A DNA stretch of 64,000 nt, taken from contig CAVSLJ010000001.1 of assembly GCA_963728875.1 (NCBI GenBank), positions 682,001 to 746,000 of the forward strand. The letters are read 5' to 3'. The translations under genes and the position numbers were made by a program. This document shows, one piece after another, positions 52,515-61,589 of the stretch (the stretch's first letter is position 1; every line of letters begins with the position of its first letter). The notes below the pieces were generated by a model, which did no database searches, was not told the DNA's origin, and saw only the letters and a list, made by a program, of their open reading frames with translations. This stretch comes from DASUPK01 sp963728875. Lineage in GTDB: Bacteria; Actinomycetota; Thermoleophilia; Solirubrobacterales; 70-9.

Positions 52515-54899
52515 ATGGGCATCGATCCAGGCCGCGTGCTCCGCACCGGCGCAAAGGGAATGGGAATCGGAAGCGCGCTGTTCGGCGCGGCGGCGGCCGG
52601 CCTCTGGTGGCGCCTCTTCCGGCAGCCGCTGCCCCGCACCACGGGGACCGTGAAGGTGAGGGGCATCGAGGGCCGGGTGGAGATCGCGCGAGACCGCTGG
52701 GGAATGCCCACCGTGCGGGCGGGATCGGCCGCCGACCTCTGGTTCGGGCAGGGCTTCTGCCACGGCCAGGACCGGCTCTGGCAGATGGACATCCAGCGCC
52801 GGATCTGCTCGGGCAGGGTCTCTGAGATCGCCGGCCCGGCAGGGCTGCCGGTGGACCGCCTGATGCGCACCCTCGGCCTGCGCCGAACCGCCCGGCGGGA
52901 GGAAGCGGAGCTCGACGGCGACCTGCGACCGCTCCTCGACGCGTACTGCGCCGGCGTCAACGAGGCGGTCCGCACCGCGTCCGCGCCCCCGCCCGAGCTC
53001 CAGCTCCTGCGCCTCGAGTTCGAGCCATGGCGACCCGCCGACATGCTCGCCGGCGGCAAGCTCCTCTCCTTCGGGCTCTCGACCAACTGGGAGCGGGAGC
53101 TGCTGCGGGCCGATCTGGTGCGCGAGCTCGGCGAGGAGCGTGCGGCGAAGATCGACCCGACCTACCCGAAGGGCAATCCGGTCGTGCTGCGGCCCGGACA
53201 CGGCTTCGAGGGAGACGGCCTGGGCCTGGCCAAGCAGATCGGGCGCGTCCGCGACCAGATCGGCCTGGCGGCGGCCGCCAGCGGCTCCAACAACTGGGCG
53301 GTGGGCCCGAGCCGCTCGGCGACGGGCGGCGCGCTGCTCGCGGGCGACCCGCACCTGCCGAGCGGCATGCCCGGCGTCTGGTACGAGATCGGCCTGGAGC
53401 TCGATGGGCGCTGGTGTCGCGGGGCCTCGATCCCGGGGCTGCCGGGCATCTCGCTCGGCCAGAACAACGACGTCGCCTTCGCCTTCACCAACGTGATGGC
53501 GGACGTCGAGGACCTCTTCGTCGAGCGGATCGAGGACCAGAGCTACGAGTTCCAGGGCGAGCAACGGCCGCTCGAGATCATCGAGGAGCTGATCTCGGTG
53601 CGCGGCCAGGACCAGGCCGAGCGCCACGAGGTCCGCCTCACCCACCACGGCCCGATCGTCAACCAGGCCCTCGGCGCGGACGACGAGCAGCCCCTCGCCC
53701 TGCGCTGGGCGGCGCTGGATGAGCCATCCATCTCCTACGCCCATGTCGGGGTTCTGGAGCCGACCAGCGGGCCGGAGCTGGTCGAGATGCTTCGCAGCGT
53801 GACGATGCCGGTCTCCAACCTGGTCTGGGCCGACCGGCACGGATCGATCGGCTACAAGCTGATGGGCCGGGTCCCGAAGCGGAAGGGGGACTGCCCCGAC
53901 CTGCCCAAGCCCGGCTGGACCGGGGAGTTCGAGTGGGACGGCTGGATCCCGTACGACGAGCTCCCGGAGCTGGTCGACCCCGAGGAGGGGTTCATCGTCA
54001 CCGCCAACAACCGTGTGGTGGACGACTCCTATCCGCACCACATCACCAGCGACTGGCTCGATGGCTACCGGGCCGCGCGGATCGAGCAGCTGCTCAAGGA
54101 GACCGAGGAACACGACCTCGAGAGCTTCCGGCGGATGCAGACGGACCTCTACTCGATCCCCGGCGACGAGGTCGTCCACCGGCTCGCCCGCCTGCAGCCG
54201 GCCAGCCAGCGAGAGGTGCGTGCGATCGAACGACTGAAGAGCTGGGACCGCACGCTGAGCCGCCGGACGGTGGCCGGCACGATCTACCAGGCCTTCCTGC
54301 TGCGCCTCGCGCGGGAGTTCACACGGGCGGCGATCGGTGACCGGGACCTCGCGGATCGCTACCTCGATCGCGCCGACAACGGCTTCATCGCGCACGTCAC
54401 CTCGCCGTGGCGCTGGCACTCCCACCTGCTGGCCCTCTGGGAGGAGGGCGACGACGAGCTGATCGGCGGATCCTGGGACGACCTGGTCCTGGACGCCCTG
54501 CGCGGCGCGCTCGACGACCTCACCGACCGCTTCGGCCCGGACCCGGAGGGGTGGCAATGGGGTCACGTCCACGCGCTGCATTTCCCGCACGCGCTCGGTG
54601 GGGCGCACCCGGTCGCCGAGCGGGTCTTCAACCGCACCCTCCACCCGGGCGGCGGGCAGGAGACGGTCGCCCAGATCGCCTACGACCCGAACGATCCCTA
54701 CCAGGCGATCTGGGCCCCGAGCTGGCGGATGCTCGCCGACCCCGCCGCGCCGGAGCGGTCGCAGTGGCAGGCGTTCACCGGGCAGTCGGGGCACGCCTGG
54801 AGCGCTCACTACGACGATCTGCAGCCGCGCTGGGAGGTGGGCGCCACCCAGGCGATGGCGGGCGAGGGGCCCTTTGAGACCCTTGTCCTGACCCCCTGA
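52515..54899 (+). CDS. Penicillin acylase family protein
   Basis: 794 residues. N-terminal nucleophile Ser258 in AASGSNNWAVGPSRSATGGALLAGDPHL, matching the canonical motif. Other features: DRWGMPTVRAGSAADLWFGQGF, ISLGQNNDVAFAFTNVMADVEDL, LTHHGPIVN and FIVTANNRVVDDSYPH. The first ~25 residues (MGIGSALFGAAAAGLWWRLF) look like a membrane anchor rather than a cleaved signal. Cleaves amides or acyl-homoserine lactones; target unknown. ATG follows a TATGAA-like box. Stop shares a base with the next start. Confidence 0.9.
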   Translation: MGIDPGRVLRTGAKGMGIGSALFGAAAAGLWWRLFRQPLPRTTGTVKVRGIEGRVEIARDRWGMPTVRAGSAADLWFGQGFCHGQDRLWQMDIQRRICSGRVSEIAGPAGLPVDRLMRTLGLRRTARREEAELDGDLRPLLDAYCAGVNEAVRTASAPPPELQLLRLEFEPWRPADMLAGGKLLSFGLSTNWERELLRADLVRELGEERAAKIDPTYPKGNPVVLRPGHGFEGDGLGLAKQIGRVRDQIGLAAAASGSNNWAVGPSRSATGGALLAGDPHLPSGMPGVWYEIGLELDGRWCRGASIPGLPGISLGQNNDVAFAFTNVMADVEDLFVERIEDQSYEFQGEQRPLEIIEELISVRGQDQAERHEVRLTHHGPIVNQALGADDEQPLALRWAALDEPSISYAHVGVLEPTSGPELVEMLRSVTMPVSNLVWADRHGSIGYKLMGRVPKRKGDCPDLPKPGWTGEFEWDGWIPYDELPELVDPEEGFIVTANNRVVDDSYPHHITSDWLDGYRAARIEQLLKETEEHDLESFRRMQTDLYSIPGDEVVHRLARLQPASQREVRAIERLKSWDRTLSRRTVAGTIYQAFLLRLAREFTRAAIGDRDLADRYLDRADNGFIAHVTSPWRWHSHLLALWEEGDDELIGGSWDDLVLDALRGALDDLTDRFGPDPEGWQWGHVHALHFPHALGGAHPVAERVFNRTLHPGGGQETVAQIAYDPNDPYQAIWAPSWRMLADPAAPERSQWQAFTGQSGHAWSAHYDDLQPRWEVGATQAMAGEGPFETLVLTP

Positions 54900-55369
54900 T
54901 GCCGTCCCGGCGCGACCAGATCAAGCTCACCGATGAGGAGCTGGCTGATCTGCTCGAGAACGAGCGCGTCGTGGTCGTCTCATCGAACGGGCCGCGAGGC
55001 TGGCCACACTCGATGCCCCTCTGGTACGTGCCGCGCGGCGGCGAGATCTGGATCTGGACATATGCCAAGTCCCAGAAGGTGAGGAACCTGGAGCGTGACC
55101 CCCGGGCGACCCTGCTGATCGAGACCGGGGTCGAGTACGGCGAGCTCCGCGGCGTGCAGATCGAGGCCGAGGCCGAGCTGATCCGCGAAGTCGACGGGAT
55201 CGTCGACTTCGCCAAGGACCTCACGGTCCGCTACAGCGAGGGCATCGAATCTGTGGAGGGAGACGCGGCGGCGGCTCTGCAGGCCCAGGCTCCGAAGCGC
55301 GTGGCGATCCACTTCCACCCGAAGCGCGTAGCGACCTGGGACCACCGCAAGCTCGGCGGGATCTACTAA
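54899..55369 (+). CDS. Pyridoxamine 5'-phosphate oxidase-like (PPOX) protein
   Basis: 156 residues: QIKLTDEELADLLENERVVVVSSNGPRGWPHSMPLWYVP, EIWIWTYAKSQKVRNLERDPRATLLIETG. This is a split-barrel flavin fold, in actinobacteria often using F420. The N-terminal helix and RGWPH..P motif resemble F420-dependent oxidoreductases. Overlaps the acylase stop (TGATG) and is followed by a hairpin. Confidence 0.82.
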   Translation: MPSRRDQIKLTDEELADLLENERVVVVSSNGPRGWPHSMPLWYVPRGGEIWIWTYAKSQKVRNLERDPRATLLIETGVEYGELRGVQIEAEAELIREVDGIVDFAKDLTVRYSEGIESVEGDAAAALQAQAPKRVAIHFHPKRVATWDHRKLGGIY

Positions 55370-55378
55370 GCTCCTCAG

Positions 55379-55407
55379 AATTGGGTGGCGTCTTGCACCA
55401 CCCAGTT
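55379..55407 (+). terminator. Hairpin terminator after the PPOX gene
   Basis: 10-bp stem with one G-T pair (AATTGGGTGG with CCACCCAGTT) and a 9-nt loop, starting 9 bases after the stop, followed by TTTC. Probable transcript end. Confidence 0.6.
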
Positions 55408-55476
55408 TCGATGACGTTTCCACCTGGAAAGTGACAGAATCCCCGCCGTCTGGATGACCACTAAGAGGGGGATTCG

Positions 55477-56121
55477 ATGCGACGGATCGCAATTGGCTTG
55501 ACGACGCTCGTAGCGCTGCTGCTCGGAGCGACCGGCGCGCACGCCTCGGTTGTGACCAGCTCCGGCGGAATCGTCTACTACATCGCCGATCAAGGTGAGA
55601 AAAACGACGTCACCGTGAGCAGCGACGCGCTCTTCAGCGGCACGGTCCCCGTCTACACGTTCAAGGACAACGACGCCATCCCGATCTCGATCGGCGGCGG
55701 TCCGTGCGAGCTCGCGGCCGACGGCTCCGTCATGTGCCGGCAGGAGTTCGTCGGCAGCCTCGTGATCGACCTGCGCGACCGCGACGACACGGCGCAGATC
55801 TCAACCGGCGGCACGAGCACCATCGGCCCGCCGAGGATCGGCGCGCTGATCATCGGCGGCCGCGGAGTCGACGTCGAGATGGGTGGCCTGGGCAACGACA
55901 TCCTGAAGGGAAACGACGGTCGCGACTCCCTGCGTGGGCGCGAGGGAGCGGACACCTACAAGGGTGGCCGCGGACGCGACACCCTGCAGACCCTTGACGG
56001 GATCAGGGACACGTTCATCTCCTGCGGCGACGGCAATGACGATTTCCTGCGTAAGGACGCGATCGATCCTCGCGGGCGCCACTGCGAGCACAGCAACCAC
56101 AAGAACCCGTCGAAGCCCTAG
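55477..56121 (+). CDS. Secreted RTX-like calcium-binding repeat protein
   Basis: 214 residues. Signal peptide MRRIAIGLTTLVALLLGATG..AHAS. Mature part has a Gly-Asp rich segment GGLGNDILKGNDGRDSLRGREGAD (about residues 135-160), one to two copies of the RTX nonapeptide GGxGxDxLx, then YKGGRGRDTLQTLDG. Only a few repeats, so it is not a toxin; Ca binding at the surface is inferred. Ribosome site GAGGGGG precedes the ATG. The stop lies inside the REP-like repeat. Confidence 0.7.
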   Translation: MRRIAIGLTTLVALLLGATGAHASVVTSSGGIVYYIADQGEKNDVTVSSDALFSGTVPVYTFKDNDAIPISIGGGPCELAADGSVMCRQEFVGSLVIDLRDRDDTAQISTGGTSTIGPPRIGALIIGGRGVDVEMGGLGNDILKGNDGRDSLRGREGADTYKGGRGRDTLQTLDGIRDTFISCGDGNDDFLRKDAIDPRGRHCEHSNHKNPSKP

Positions 56122-56252
56122 CGGTCACCAGGCCGCTCCACCTTGGAGCGAAGGGCGAAGCCCGTAGCGACTTATGTGGGGCGGCCGCTTGTGACCGCGA
56201 TCTGATGGGTGACCGCGATCTGATGGGTGACCGCGATCTGATGGCGAAGCCG
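56121..56252 (+). repeat. REP-like palindromic repeat, copy D (longest)
   Basis: Contains the GCGGTCACCAGGCCGC hairpin, the TGGAGCGAAGGGCGAAGCCC core, GGGGCGGCCGCTTGTGACCG and the ending GATGGCGAAGCCGT, plus an 18-base unit repeated three times (56191-56244). Confidence 0.75.
56191..56244 (+). repeat. Tandem 18-nt repeat x3
   Basis: GTGACCGCGATCTGATGG three times without change, inside copy D. The unit is the 3' part of the REP-like repeat. Single copies end repeats A-C, so this is a local expansion. Confidence 0.85.
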
Positions 56253-56265
56253 TAGCACGCCCCGT

Positions 56266-56271
56266 TAGCCT
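56266..56271 (+). promoter_or_regulatory. -10 box of the rml genes
   Basis: TAGCCT, 9 nt before ATG 56281; leaderless. Confidence 0.45.
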
Positions 56272-56280
56272 CCCTCGCGC

Positions 56281-57357
56281 ATGGAAGAGCTGAAGGGGTT
56301 GATCCTGTCGGGGGGCGCCGGCACGCGCCTGCGCCCGATCACCCATACATCGGCGAAGCAGCTCGTTCCGGTGGCCAACAAGCCCGTGCTCTTCTACGGG
56401 ATCGAGGCCCTGGTCGAGGCCGGGATCACCGAGATCGGGATCATCATCGCGCCCGAGACCGGTGAGGAGATCAGGCAGGCGGCAGGTGACGGGTCCGCAT
56501 TCGGCGCCTCGATCACCTATCTCGAGCAGGAGGCACCCCTCGGCCTCGCCCACGCCCTGCTCACCGCCGAGGACTTCCTCGGCCAGAGCCCCTTCGTCAT
56601 GTACCTGGGCGACAACCTGCTCCGGAACGGGATCGTCGAGCTGGCGGAGGTCTTCCGCAGCTCCGAGCCCGACGCCCTGATCCTGCTCACCCAGGTGGAC
56701 GACCCCTCCTCCTACGGGGTGGCCGAGCTCGACGGAGACCGCGTCGTTCGCCTGGTCGAGAAGCCTGAGAACCCGCCGAGCGACCTCGCGCTCGTCGGCG
56801 TCTACATGTTCGGCCCCTCGATCTTCGAGGCCGCGCATGCGATCGAGCCCTCCGCCCGTGGGGAGCTCGAGATCACGGACGCGATCGACAGGCTGATCGA
56901 GTCCGGCCGCAGGGTCGAGCCGCACATCGTCAAGGGCTGGTGGAAGGACACCGGGAAGCTCGAGGACATGCTCGAGGCCAACCGGCTCGTCCTTGAGGAC
57001 ATCGAGCCGCGCATCGACGGCGATCTCGACGACGCCTCGCGCGTCGAGGGGCGAGTGACGATCGAGGAGGGAGCGAAGCTGGAGCGGACGGTGGTCCGCG
57101 GGCCCGCGATCATCGGGGCGGGCGCCCAGATCTCGGACTCCTACATCGGGCCGTACACCGCGATCGACCGCGATGTGGTGATCACCGGCTCGGAGGTCGA
57201 GCACTCCATCGTCCTGGCCGGGTCGAGCATCCGGGACCTGCACGCGCGCATGGAGGCCAGCCTGCTCGGCAAGAACGTGAGCCTGAGCCGCAGCGAGGGG
57301 ATGCCCAAGACGCTGCGCTTCCTGGTCGGCGACAACGCGGACATCTCGATTCCATGA
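56281..57357 (+). CDS. rmlA: Glucose-1-phosphate thymidylyltransferase (long form)
   Basis: 358 residues. Nucleotidyltransferase domain LSGGAGTRLRPITHTSAKQLVPVANKPVL, YLGDNLLRNGI, VEKPENPPSDLA, GWWKDTGKLEDMLEANR. The C-terminal ~110 residues are left-handed helix repeats (VEGRVTIEEGAKLERTVV, IGAGAQISDSYIG), which mark the long form of this enzyme. Makes dTDP-glucose for rhamnose or deoxysugar synthesis. Overlaps rmlD by 4 bases. Confidence 0.9.
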   Translation: MEELKGLILSGGAGTRLRPITHTSAKQLVPVANKPVLFYGIEALVEAGITEIGIIIAPETGEEIRQAAGDGSAFGASITYLEQEAPLGLAHALLTAEDFLGQSPFVMYLGDNLLRNGIVELAEVFRSSEPDALILLTQVDDPSSYGVAELDGDRVVRLVEKPENPPSDLALVGVYMFGPSIFEAAHAIEPSARGELEITDAIDRLIESGRRVEPHIVKGWWKDTGKLEDMLEANRLVLEDIEPRIDGDLDDASRVEGRVTIEEGAKLERTVVRGPAIIGAGAQISDSYIGPYTAIDRDVVITGSEVEHSIVLAGSSIRDLHARMEASLLGKNVSLSRSEGMPKTLRFLVGDNADISIP

Positions 57358-58391
57358 AGGTGCTGGTCACCGGAGCCGGAGGGATGCTCGGCCAGGACGT
57401 CGCACGGGTGGCGGCGGACATGCGCCACCAGGTGGTCGCGCTTACCCACGACGACCTCGACGTCACCGATCCGGCTCGGGTGGAGCGGTTGATCACCCGC
57501 GAGCGGCCCGGCGCCGTGATCAACTGCGCCGCCTGGACCAACGTCGACGGCGCCGAGGAATCCGAGCACGACGCCTCGGTGATCAACGGCCAGGGCGCCG
57601 GATTCGTCGCCGACGCCGCAGCCAAGGTCGACGCCCAGGTCATCTACCCGTCGACCGATTACGTCTTCAACGGAGAGGGCGGGCCCTATGGCGAGTCCGA
57701 CGACCCCGAACCGATCAACGCGTACGGCCGCACGAAGCTCTCCGGCGAGCGCGCCACCGCCCTGGTCAACGGGCGCAGCTTCATCGTCCGCACCTCATGG
57801 CTGTTCGGGCCGCACGGCGGCAACTTCGTGGAGACGATGCTCCGGCTCGGACAGGGTGGTGGCCCGGTGGTGGTGGTCCACGACCAGGTCGGCTGTCCCA
57901 CCTACACCGGCCACCTCGCGGTCGGCCTGCTCCGGCTGATCGATACGGGTGCCTACGGCATCCACCACATGGCCGGCAAGGGCAGCTGCTCCTGGTACGA
58001 GTTCGCGATGGAGATCTTCCGTCAGGCGGAGGTTGTGACCCGCGTGATGGCGACGACCACGGACATGATGGAGCGGCCCGCGAAGCGCCCGGCGAACTCC
58101 GTTCTGATCAGCCGCCGAACGACCCCGATCGAGCTGCCGCCATGGCAGCGCGGTCTCTCCGACTACCTCGCGCGGCGCGGCCACATCGAGGAGGAGGAAG
58201 CGCCGAGGAAGCAGCGCTCGAGCTCCTCGCGTCGCCAGCCCATGCTCGACTGGACCCGGCGCGAGCGCGAGGAGCGCGAGGCCGATGGCGAGGAGATCAC
58301 CGGGGAGAGCGAGCTGCCGCTCGAGGACGTGAGCTGGGAGGACGGGTCCGATGGACCGGACGGAGCCGACCAGGGAGCGGACGCCGCGTGA
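57354..58391 (+). CDS. rmlD: dTDP-4-dehydrorhamnose reductase with C-terminal extension
   Basis: 345 residues versus ~290-300 in usual RmlD. Core: VLVTGAGGMLGQDVARVAAD, INCAAWTNVDGAEE, YPSTDYVFNGEGGPYGES, INAYGRTKLSGERA (YxxxK catalytic), TSWLFGPHGGNFVETML. From ~285 it becomes charged and disordered (HIEEEEAPRKQRSSSSRRQP, REEREADGEEITGE). Reduces dTDP-4-keto-rhamnose with NAD(P)H. Overlaps rmlA and rmlB by 4 bases each. Confidence 0.87.
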   Translation: MKVLVTGAGGMLGQDVARVAADMRHQVVALTHDDLDVTDPARVERLITRERPGAVINCAAWTNVDGAEESEHDASVINGQGAGFVADAAAKVDAQVIYPSTDYVFNGEGGPYGESDDPEPINAYGRTKLSGERATALVNGRSFIVRTSWLFGPHGGNFVETMLRLGQGGGPVVVVHDQVGCPTYTGHLAVGLLRLIDTGAYGIHHMAGKGSCSWYEFAMEIFRQAEVVTRVMATTTDMMERPAKRPANSVLISRRTTPIELPPWQRGLSDYLARRGHIEEEEAPRKQRSSSSRRQPMLDWTRREREEREADGEEITGESELPLEDVSWEDGSDGPDGADQGADAA

Positions 58392-59386
58392 AACTCCTGG
58401 TCGCCGGCGGCGCCGGATTCATCGGCTCGAACTACGTGCGGCTGCGCCTCGCTGGTCAGCCCGAGGACTCGGTTCGTGTCCTCGACAAGCTCACATACGC
58501 CGGCCGCCGGGAGAACCTCGCGGGGCTTCCCGAGGACCGCTTCGAGCTGGTCGAGGCCGATATCGCCGACCGCGAGGCGGCACGCGCCGCGGTCGAGGGC
58601 TGTGACGCGGTGGTCAACTTCGCCGCCGAGACACACGTCGACCGCTCGATCGAGGCTCCCGGTGAGTTCATCACCACTGACGTCTTCGGCACCTTCGTCC
58701 TGCTCGAGGCGGCCCGGGACGCCGGCATCCGCTACCTGCAGTTCTCGACCGACGAGGTCTACGGCGACTTCGAGATGGGCTCGGCGACGGAGGAGTCGCC
58801 GCTCGCCCCCTCCTCTCCCTACTCGGCCTCCAAGGCGGGTGGCGACCTGATGGTCTGGGCCTTCGCCAGGACCTACGGAGCCGAGGCGCTGATCATGCGC
58901 GCCTCGAACAACTACGGCCCCTACCAGTACCCGGAGAAGCTGATCCCGCTCTGCATCCTGAACGCCTTGGCCGGCGATCCGCTGCCCGTCTACGGCGACG
59001 GCAAGCAGATCCGCAACTGGCTCTACGTCGATGATTGCTGCTCCGCGGTCGACGCCGTGCTCGAGAGCGGTGAGCCCGGCAACGTCTACAACGTCGGGGG
59101 CCCCGACGAGCTCCCCAACATCGACGTCATCCGGCGCATCCTCGCCCTGACCGACCGCGACGAGTCGCTGATCGAGTACGTGAAGGACCGACCGGGCCAC
59201 GACCGCCGCTACTCCCTCTCCGCGGCCCGCCTCGAGGCGCTCGGCTGGAAGGCGGCCGTCGGCTTCGACGAGGGCATCGAGCGGACCGTCCACTGGTACC
59301 GCGAGAACGAGTCATGGTGGGCCCCGATTCGCTCCGGCGACTACCGCTCCTATTACGAGCGGCAATACGGTAAGGCACTGAAGTAA
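58388..59386 (+). CDS. rmlB: dTDP-glucose 4,6-dehydratase
   Basis: 332-residue SDR-extended enzyme: LLVAGGAGFIGSNYVR, LDKLTYAGRRENLAGL, NFAAETHVDRSIEAPGEF, QFSTDEVYGDFEMGSATEES, PYSASKAGGDLMVWAF, RASNNYGPYQYPEKLIPL, DRPGHDRRYSLS. Produces dTDP-4-keto-6-deoxyglucose. GTG overlaps the rmlD stop. The epimerase gene rmlC was not found; it may lie elsewhere, or the product may be another deoxysugar. Confidence 0.94.
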   Translation: MKLLVAGGAGFIGSNYVRLRLAGQPEDSVRVLDKLTYAGRRENLAGLPEDRFELVEADIADREAARAAVEGCDAVVNFAAETHVDRSIEAPGEFITTDVFGTFVLLEAARDAGIRYLQFSTDEVYGDFEMGSATEESPLAPSSPYSASKAGGDLMVWAFARTYGAEALIMRASNNYGPYQYPEKLIPLCILNALAGDPLPVYGDGKQIRNWLYVDDCCSAVDAVLESGEPGNVYNVGGPDELPNIDVIRRILALTDRDESLIEYVKDRPGHDRRYSLSAARLEALGWKAAVGFDEGIERTVHWYRENESWWAPIRSGDYRSYYERQYGKALK

Positions 59387-59438
59387 GAGCACGTTTGGAG
59401 AAGCCGCCGACCCTCGCGGCTTGCTAGAACGAGTTCGG

Positions 59439-61589
59439 ATGACGCGTCACCTAACTCGTCTCGCTGACATCGCCTATCGCCGCCGCGGCCGCATGGTCCT
59501 CGGCTGGATCGTCGCGATGATCGTGATCATCGGCGTGGGCTCCTCGCTCAAGGGCGAGTTCAACGCCGACTACAACACTCCGGGCTCGGAGTCGAAGTCG
59601 GCGAGCGATATCACCCAGCAGCGCTTCGGCGGGTATTCCGGACAGGAGATCTATGTCGTCTGGAAGGACCCGGCGGGAGTCCGCAGCCCCGCGGCCCAGC
59701 AGCGCATGAACGCGTTCTTCGTCCAGGCCGAGAAGGTCAACCACATCTCGGCCCACACGCCGATCCGCTTCTCCCAGAACGGGCAGTTCGGCACGACGAC
59801 GCTGCCGCTGACCGTTCCGGGCTGGGACGTGACCAAGGACCAGGGCACACAGCTGATCGACGCCGCGCAGGCCAATGACGGCAACGGGCTGGAGATCAAG
59901 CTGGGCGGCGATCCGATTCAGCGGGCGGAGTCGCAGGCGAGCCCGGAGGGCATCGGGTTCCTGGGCGCCGCGATCGTCCTGCTCATCGCGTTCGGCTCGG
60001 TGGTGGCCGCCGGACTGCCGCTTGGGATCGCCCTCGCGGGCCTCGGCATCTCATCGGCGGGCCTGATTCCCCTGATCGCAAACGTCATCGACGTCCCCGA
60101 CTGGACCACCGCGGTCTCGGGCCTGATCGGGATCGGCGTCGGCATCGACTACTCCCTGCTCGTCCTGACCCGGTTCCGCTCGGCGATGCGGGACGGGAAG
60201 GACCGCCACGACGCCGTCGTGGAGGCGGTCACCACGGCCGGGCGCAGCGTGATCATCGCGGGCTGCACCGTGGTGATCGCGGTCCTCGGCCTGTTCCTCA
60301 CCGGTCTCTCCTACATGTACGGCGTCGCGCTCTCGGCCGCAATCGCCGTGCTCGTGGTGATGCTCGCCGCGATCACGCTGTTACCCGCGCTGCTCTCCTA
60401 CCTCGGCCCGAGGGTGGACCGCCTGCGCATCCCATTCCTCGGCCGGGGCCTGCGGGCGGACGCCGACACCGGCAAGGAGTCGCCCGCCGCTCGCTGGAGC
60501 CACATGGTGCAGCGGCGCCCCTGGACAGCGGCGATCACCGCCACTGCGATTCTGCTGGCCCTGGCCGCGCCGGCCCTCGGCATGCGGCTCGGATTTCCGG
60601 ACGCCGGCAACGACCCGCCGGACTCGATGACCCGGGAGGCCTACGACCTGATCACCGATGGCTTCGGCCCCGGTACCAACGGCCCGGTGATCATCGCCGC
60701 CGAGCTGCCCAGCGCCTCTGACAAGGGGACCATGGACGCCCTGGCGACAGAGGTCCGCTCGGATCCGGACGTTGCATTCGTTGGGCCGACCAGGGTCAAC
60801 GCCGCGGGCGATGCCGCGCTGATCCCGGTGATCCCGAAGAGCTCGCCCCAGGACAGCGAGACGACGGACCTCGTTCACCGGCTGCGAGACGACATCGTCC
60901 CGAGCGCGGTGGGCAGCTCCGGGATCGACGTGAAGGTCGGAGGCGTCACCGCCGCGCTCGAGGATCAGAGCGCCTTCATCAAGAACCGCATGCCGATCTT
61001 CATCATCGGCGTGGTCGGGCTCTCGTTCCTGCTGCTGCTGGTCGCCTTCCACTCGCCGTTCATCTCGCTCAAGGCCGCCGTGATGAACCTGCTTTCCGTC
61101 AGCGCCGCCTACGGCGTGATGACGCTGGCATCCAACGGGGGCGGATTCAGCAAGCTGATCGGCATCGATCATGAACTGCCGGTGGCGCCCTTCATGCCGG
61201 TGATGATGTTCGCGATCCTCTTCGGCCTCTCGATGGACTACGAGGTCTTCCTGATCTCGCGGATCCGCGAGGAGTACCTGCGTGACGGGGACACGCGGCG
61301 CGCGGTGGCGGACGGACTGGCGAAGACCGCACGGGTGATCACGGCTGCGGCGGCCATCATGGTCGTGGTCTTCCTGGCCTTCCTGGCGTCGCCGGATGCC
61401 TTCCTCAAGCAGTTCGGGATCGGGTTGGCGGCGGCGATCTTCCTGGACGCCACCATCGTGCGGATGGTGCTCGTCCCGGCCGTCATGCAGCTGCTCGGCA
61501 AGCGGAACTGGTGGATTCCGGAGTGGCTCGAACGGACCTTGCCGCGACTCGATGTGGAGCACGTCGCGACCGCGGGGGAACGCTCCTAG
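59439..61589 (+). CDS. MMPL family (RND-type) transporter
   Basis: 716 residues. MTRHLTRLADIAYRRRGRMVLGWIVAMIVII is the first helix; 11-12 helices in the usual MMPL layout with two periplasmic loops and two copies of the transmembrane block (GLIGIGVGIDYSLLVLTRFRSAMRDG near 245, FGLSMDYEVFLISRIREEYLRDG near 605). The GxxxDY motifs carry the proton-relay Asp-Tyr pairs. Probably exports lipids or drugs. ATG 59439 chosen over TTG 59421. Ends overlapping the ECF sigma gene by 4 bases. Confidence 0.9.
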   Translation: MTRHLTRLADIAYRRRGRMVLGWIVAMIVIIGVGSSLKGEFNADYNTPGSESKSASDITQQRFGGYSGQEIYVVWKDPAGVRSPAAQQRMNAFFVQAEKVNHISAHTPIRFSQNGQFGTTTLPLTVPGWDVTKDQGTQLIDAAQANDGNGLEIKLGGDPIQRAESQASPEGIGFLGAAIVLLIAFGSVVAAGLPLGIALAGLGISSAGLIPLIANVIDVPDWTTAVSGLIGIGVGIDYSLLVLTRFRSAMRDGKDRHDAVVEAVTTAGRSVIIAGCTVVIAVLGLFLTGLSYMYGVALSAAIAVLVVMLAAITLLPALLSYLGPRVDRLRIPFLGRGLRADADTGKESPAARWSHMVQRRPWTAAITATAILLALAAPALGMRLGFPDAGNDPPDSMTREAYDLITDGFGPGTNGPVIIAAELPSASDKGTMDALATEVRSDPDVAFVGPTRVNAAGDAALIPVIPKSSPQDSETTDLVHRLRDDIVPSAVGSSGIDVKVGGVTAALEDQSAFIKNRMPIFIIGVVGLSFLLLLVAFHSPFISLKAAVMNLLSVSAAYGVMTLASNGGGFSKLIGIDHELPVAPFMPVMMFAILFGLSMDYEVFLISRIREEYLRDGDTRRAVADGLAKTARVITAAAAIMVVVFLAFLASPDAFLKQFGIGLAAAIFLDATIVRMVLVPAVMQLLGKRNWWIPEWLERTLPRLDVEHVATAGERS

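Noticed and set aside
56191..56244. CRISPR-like direct repeats
   Set aside because: Units are 18 nt, abut with no spacers, and are part of the dispersed REP-like element; no cas genes.
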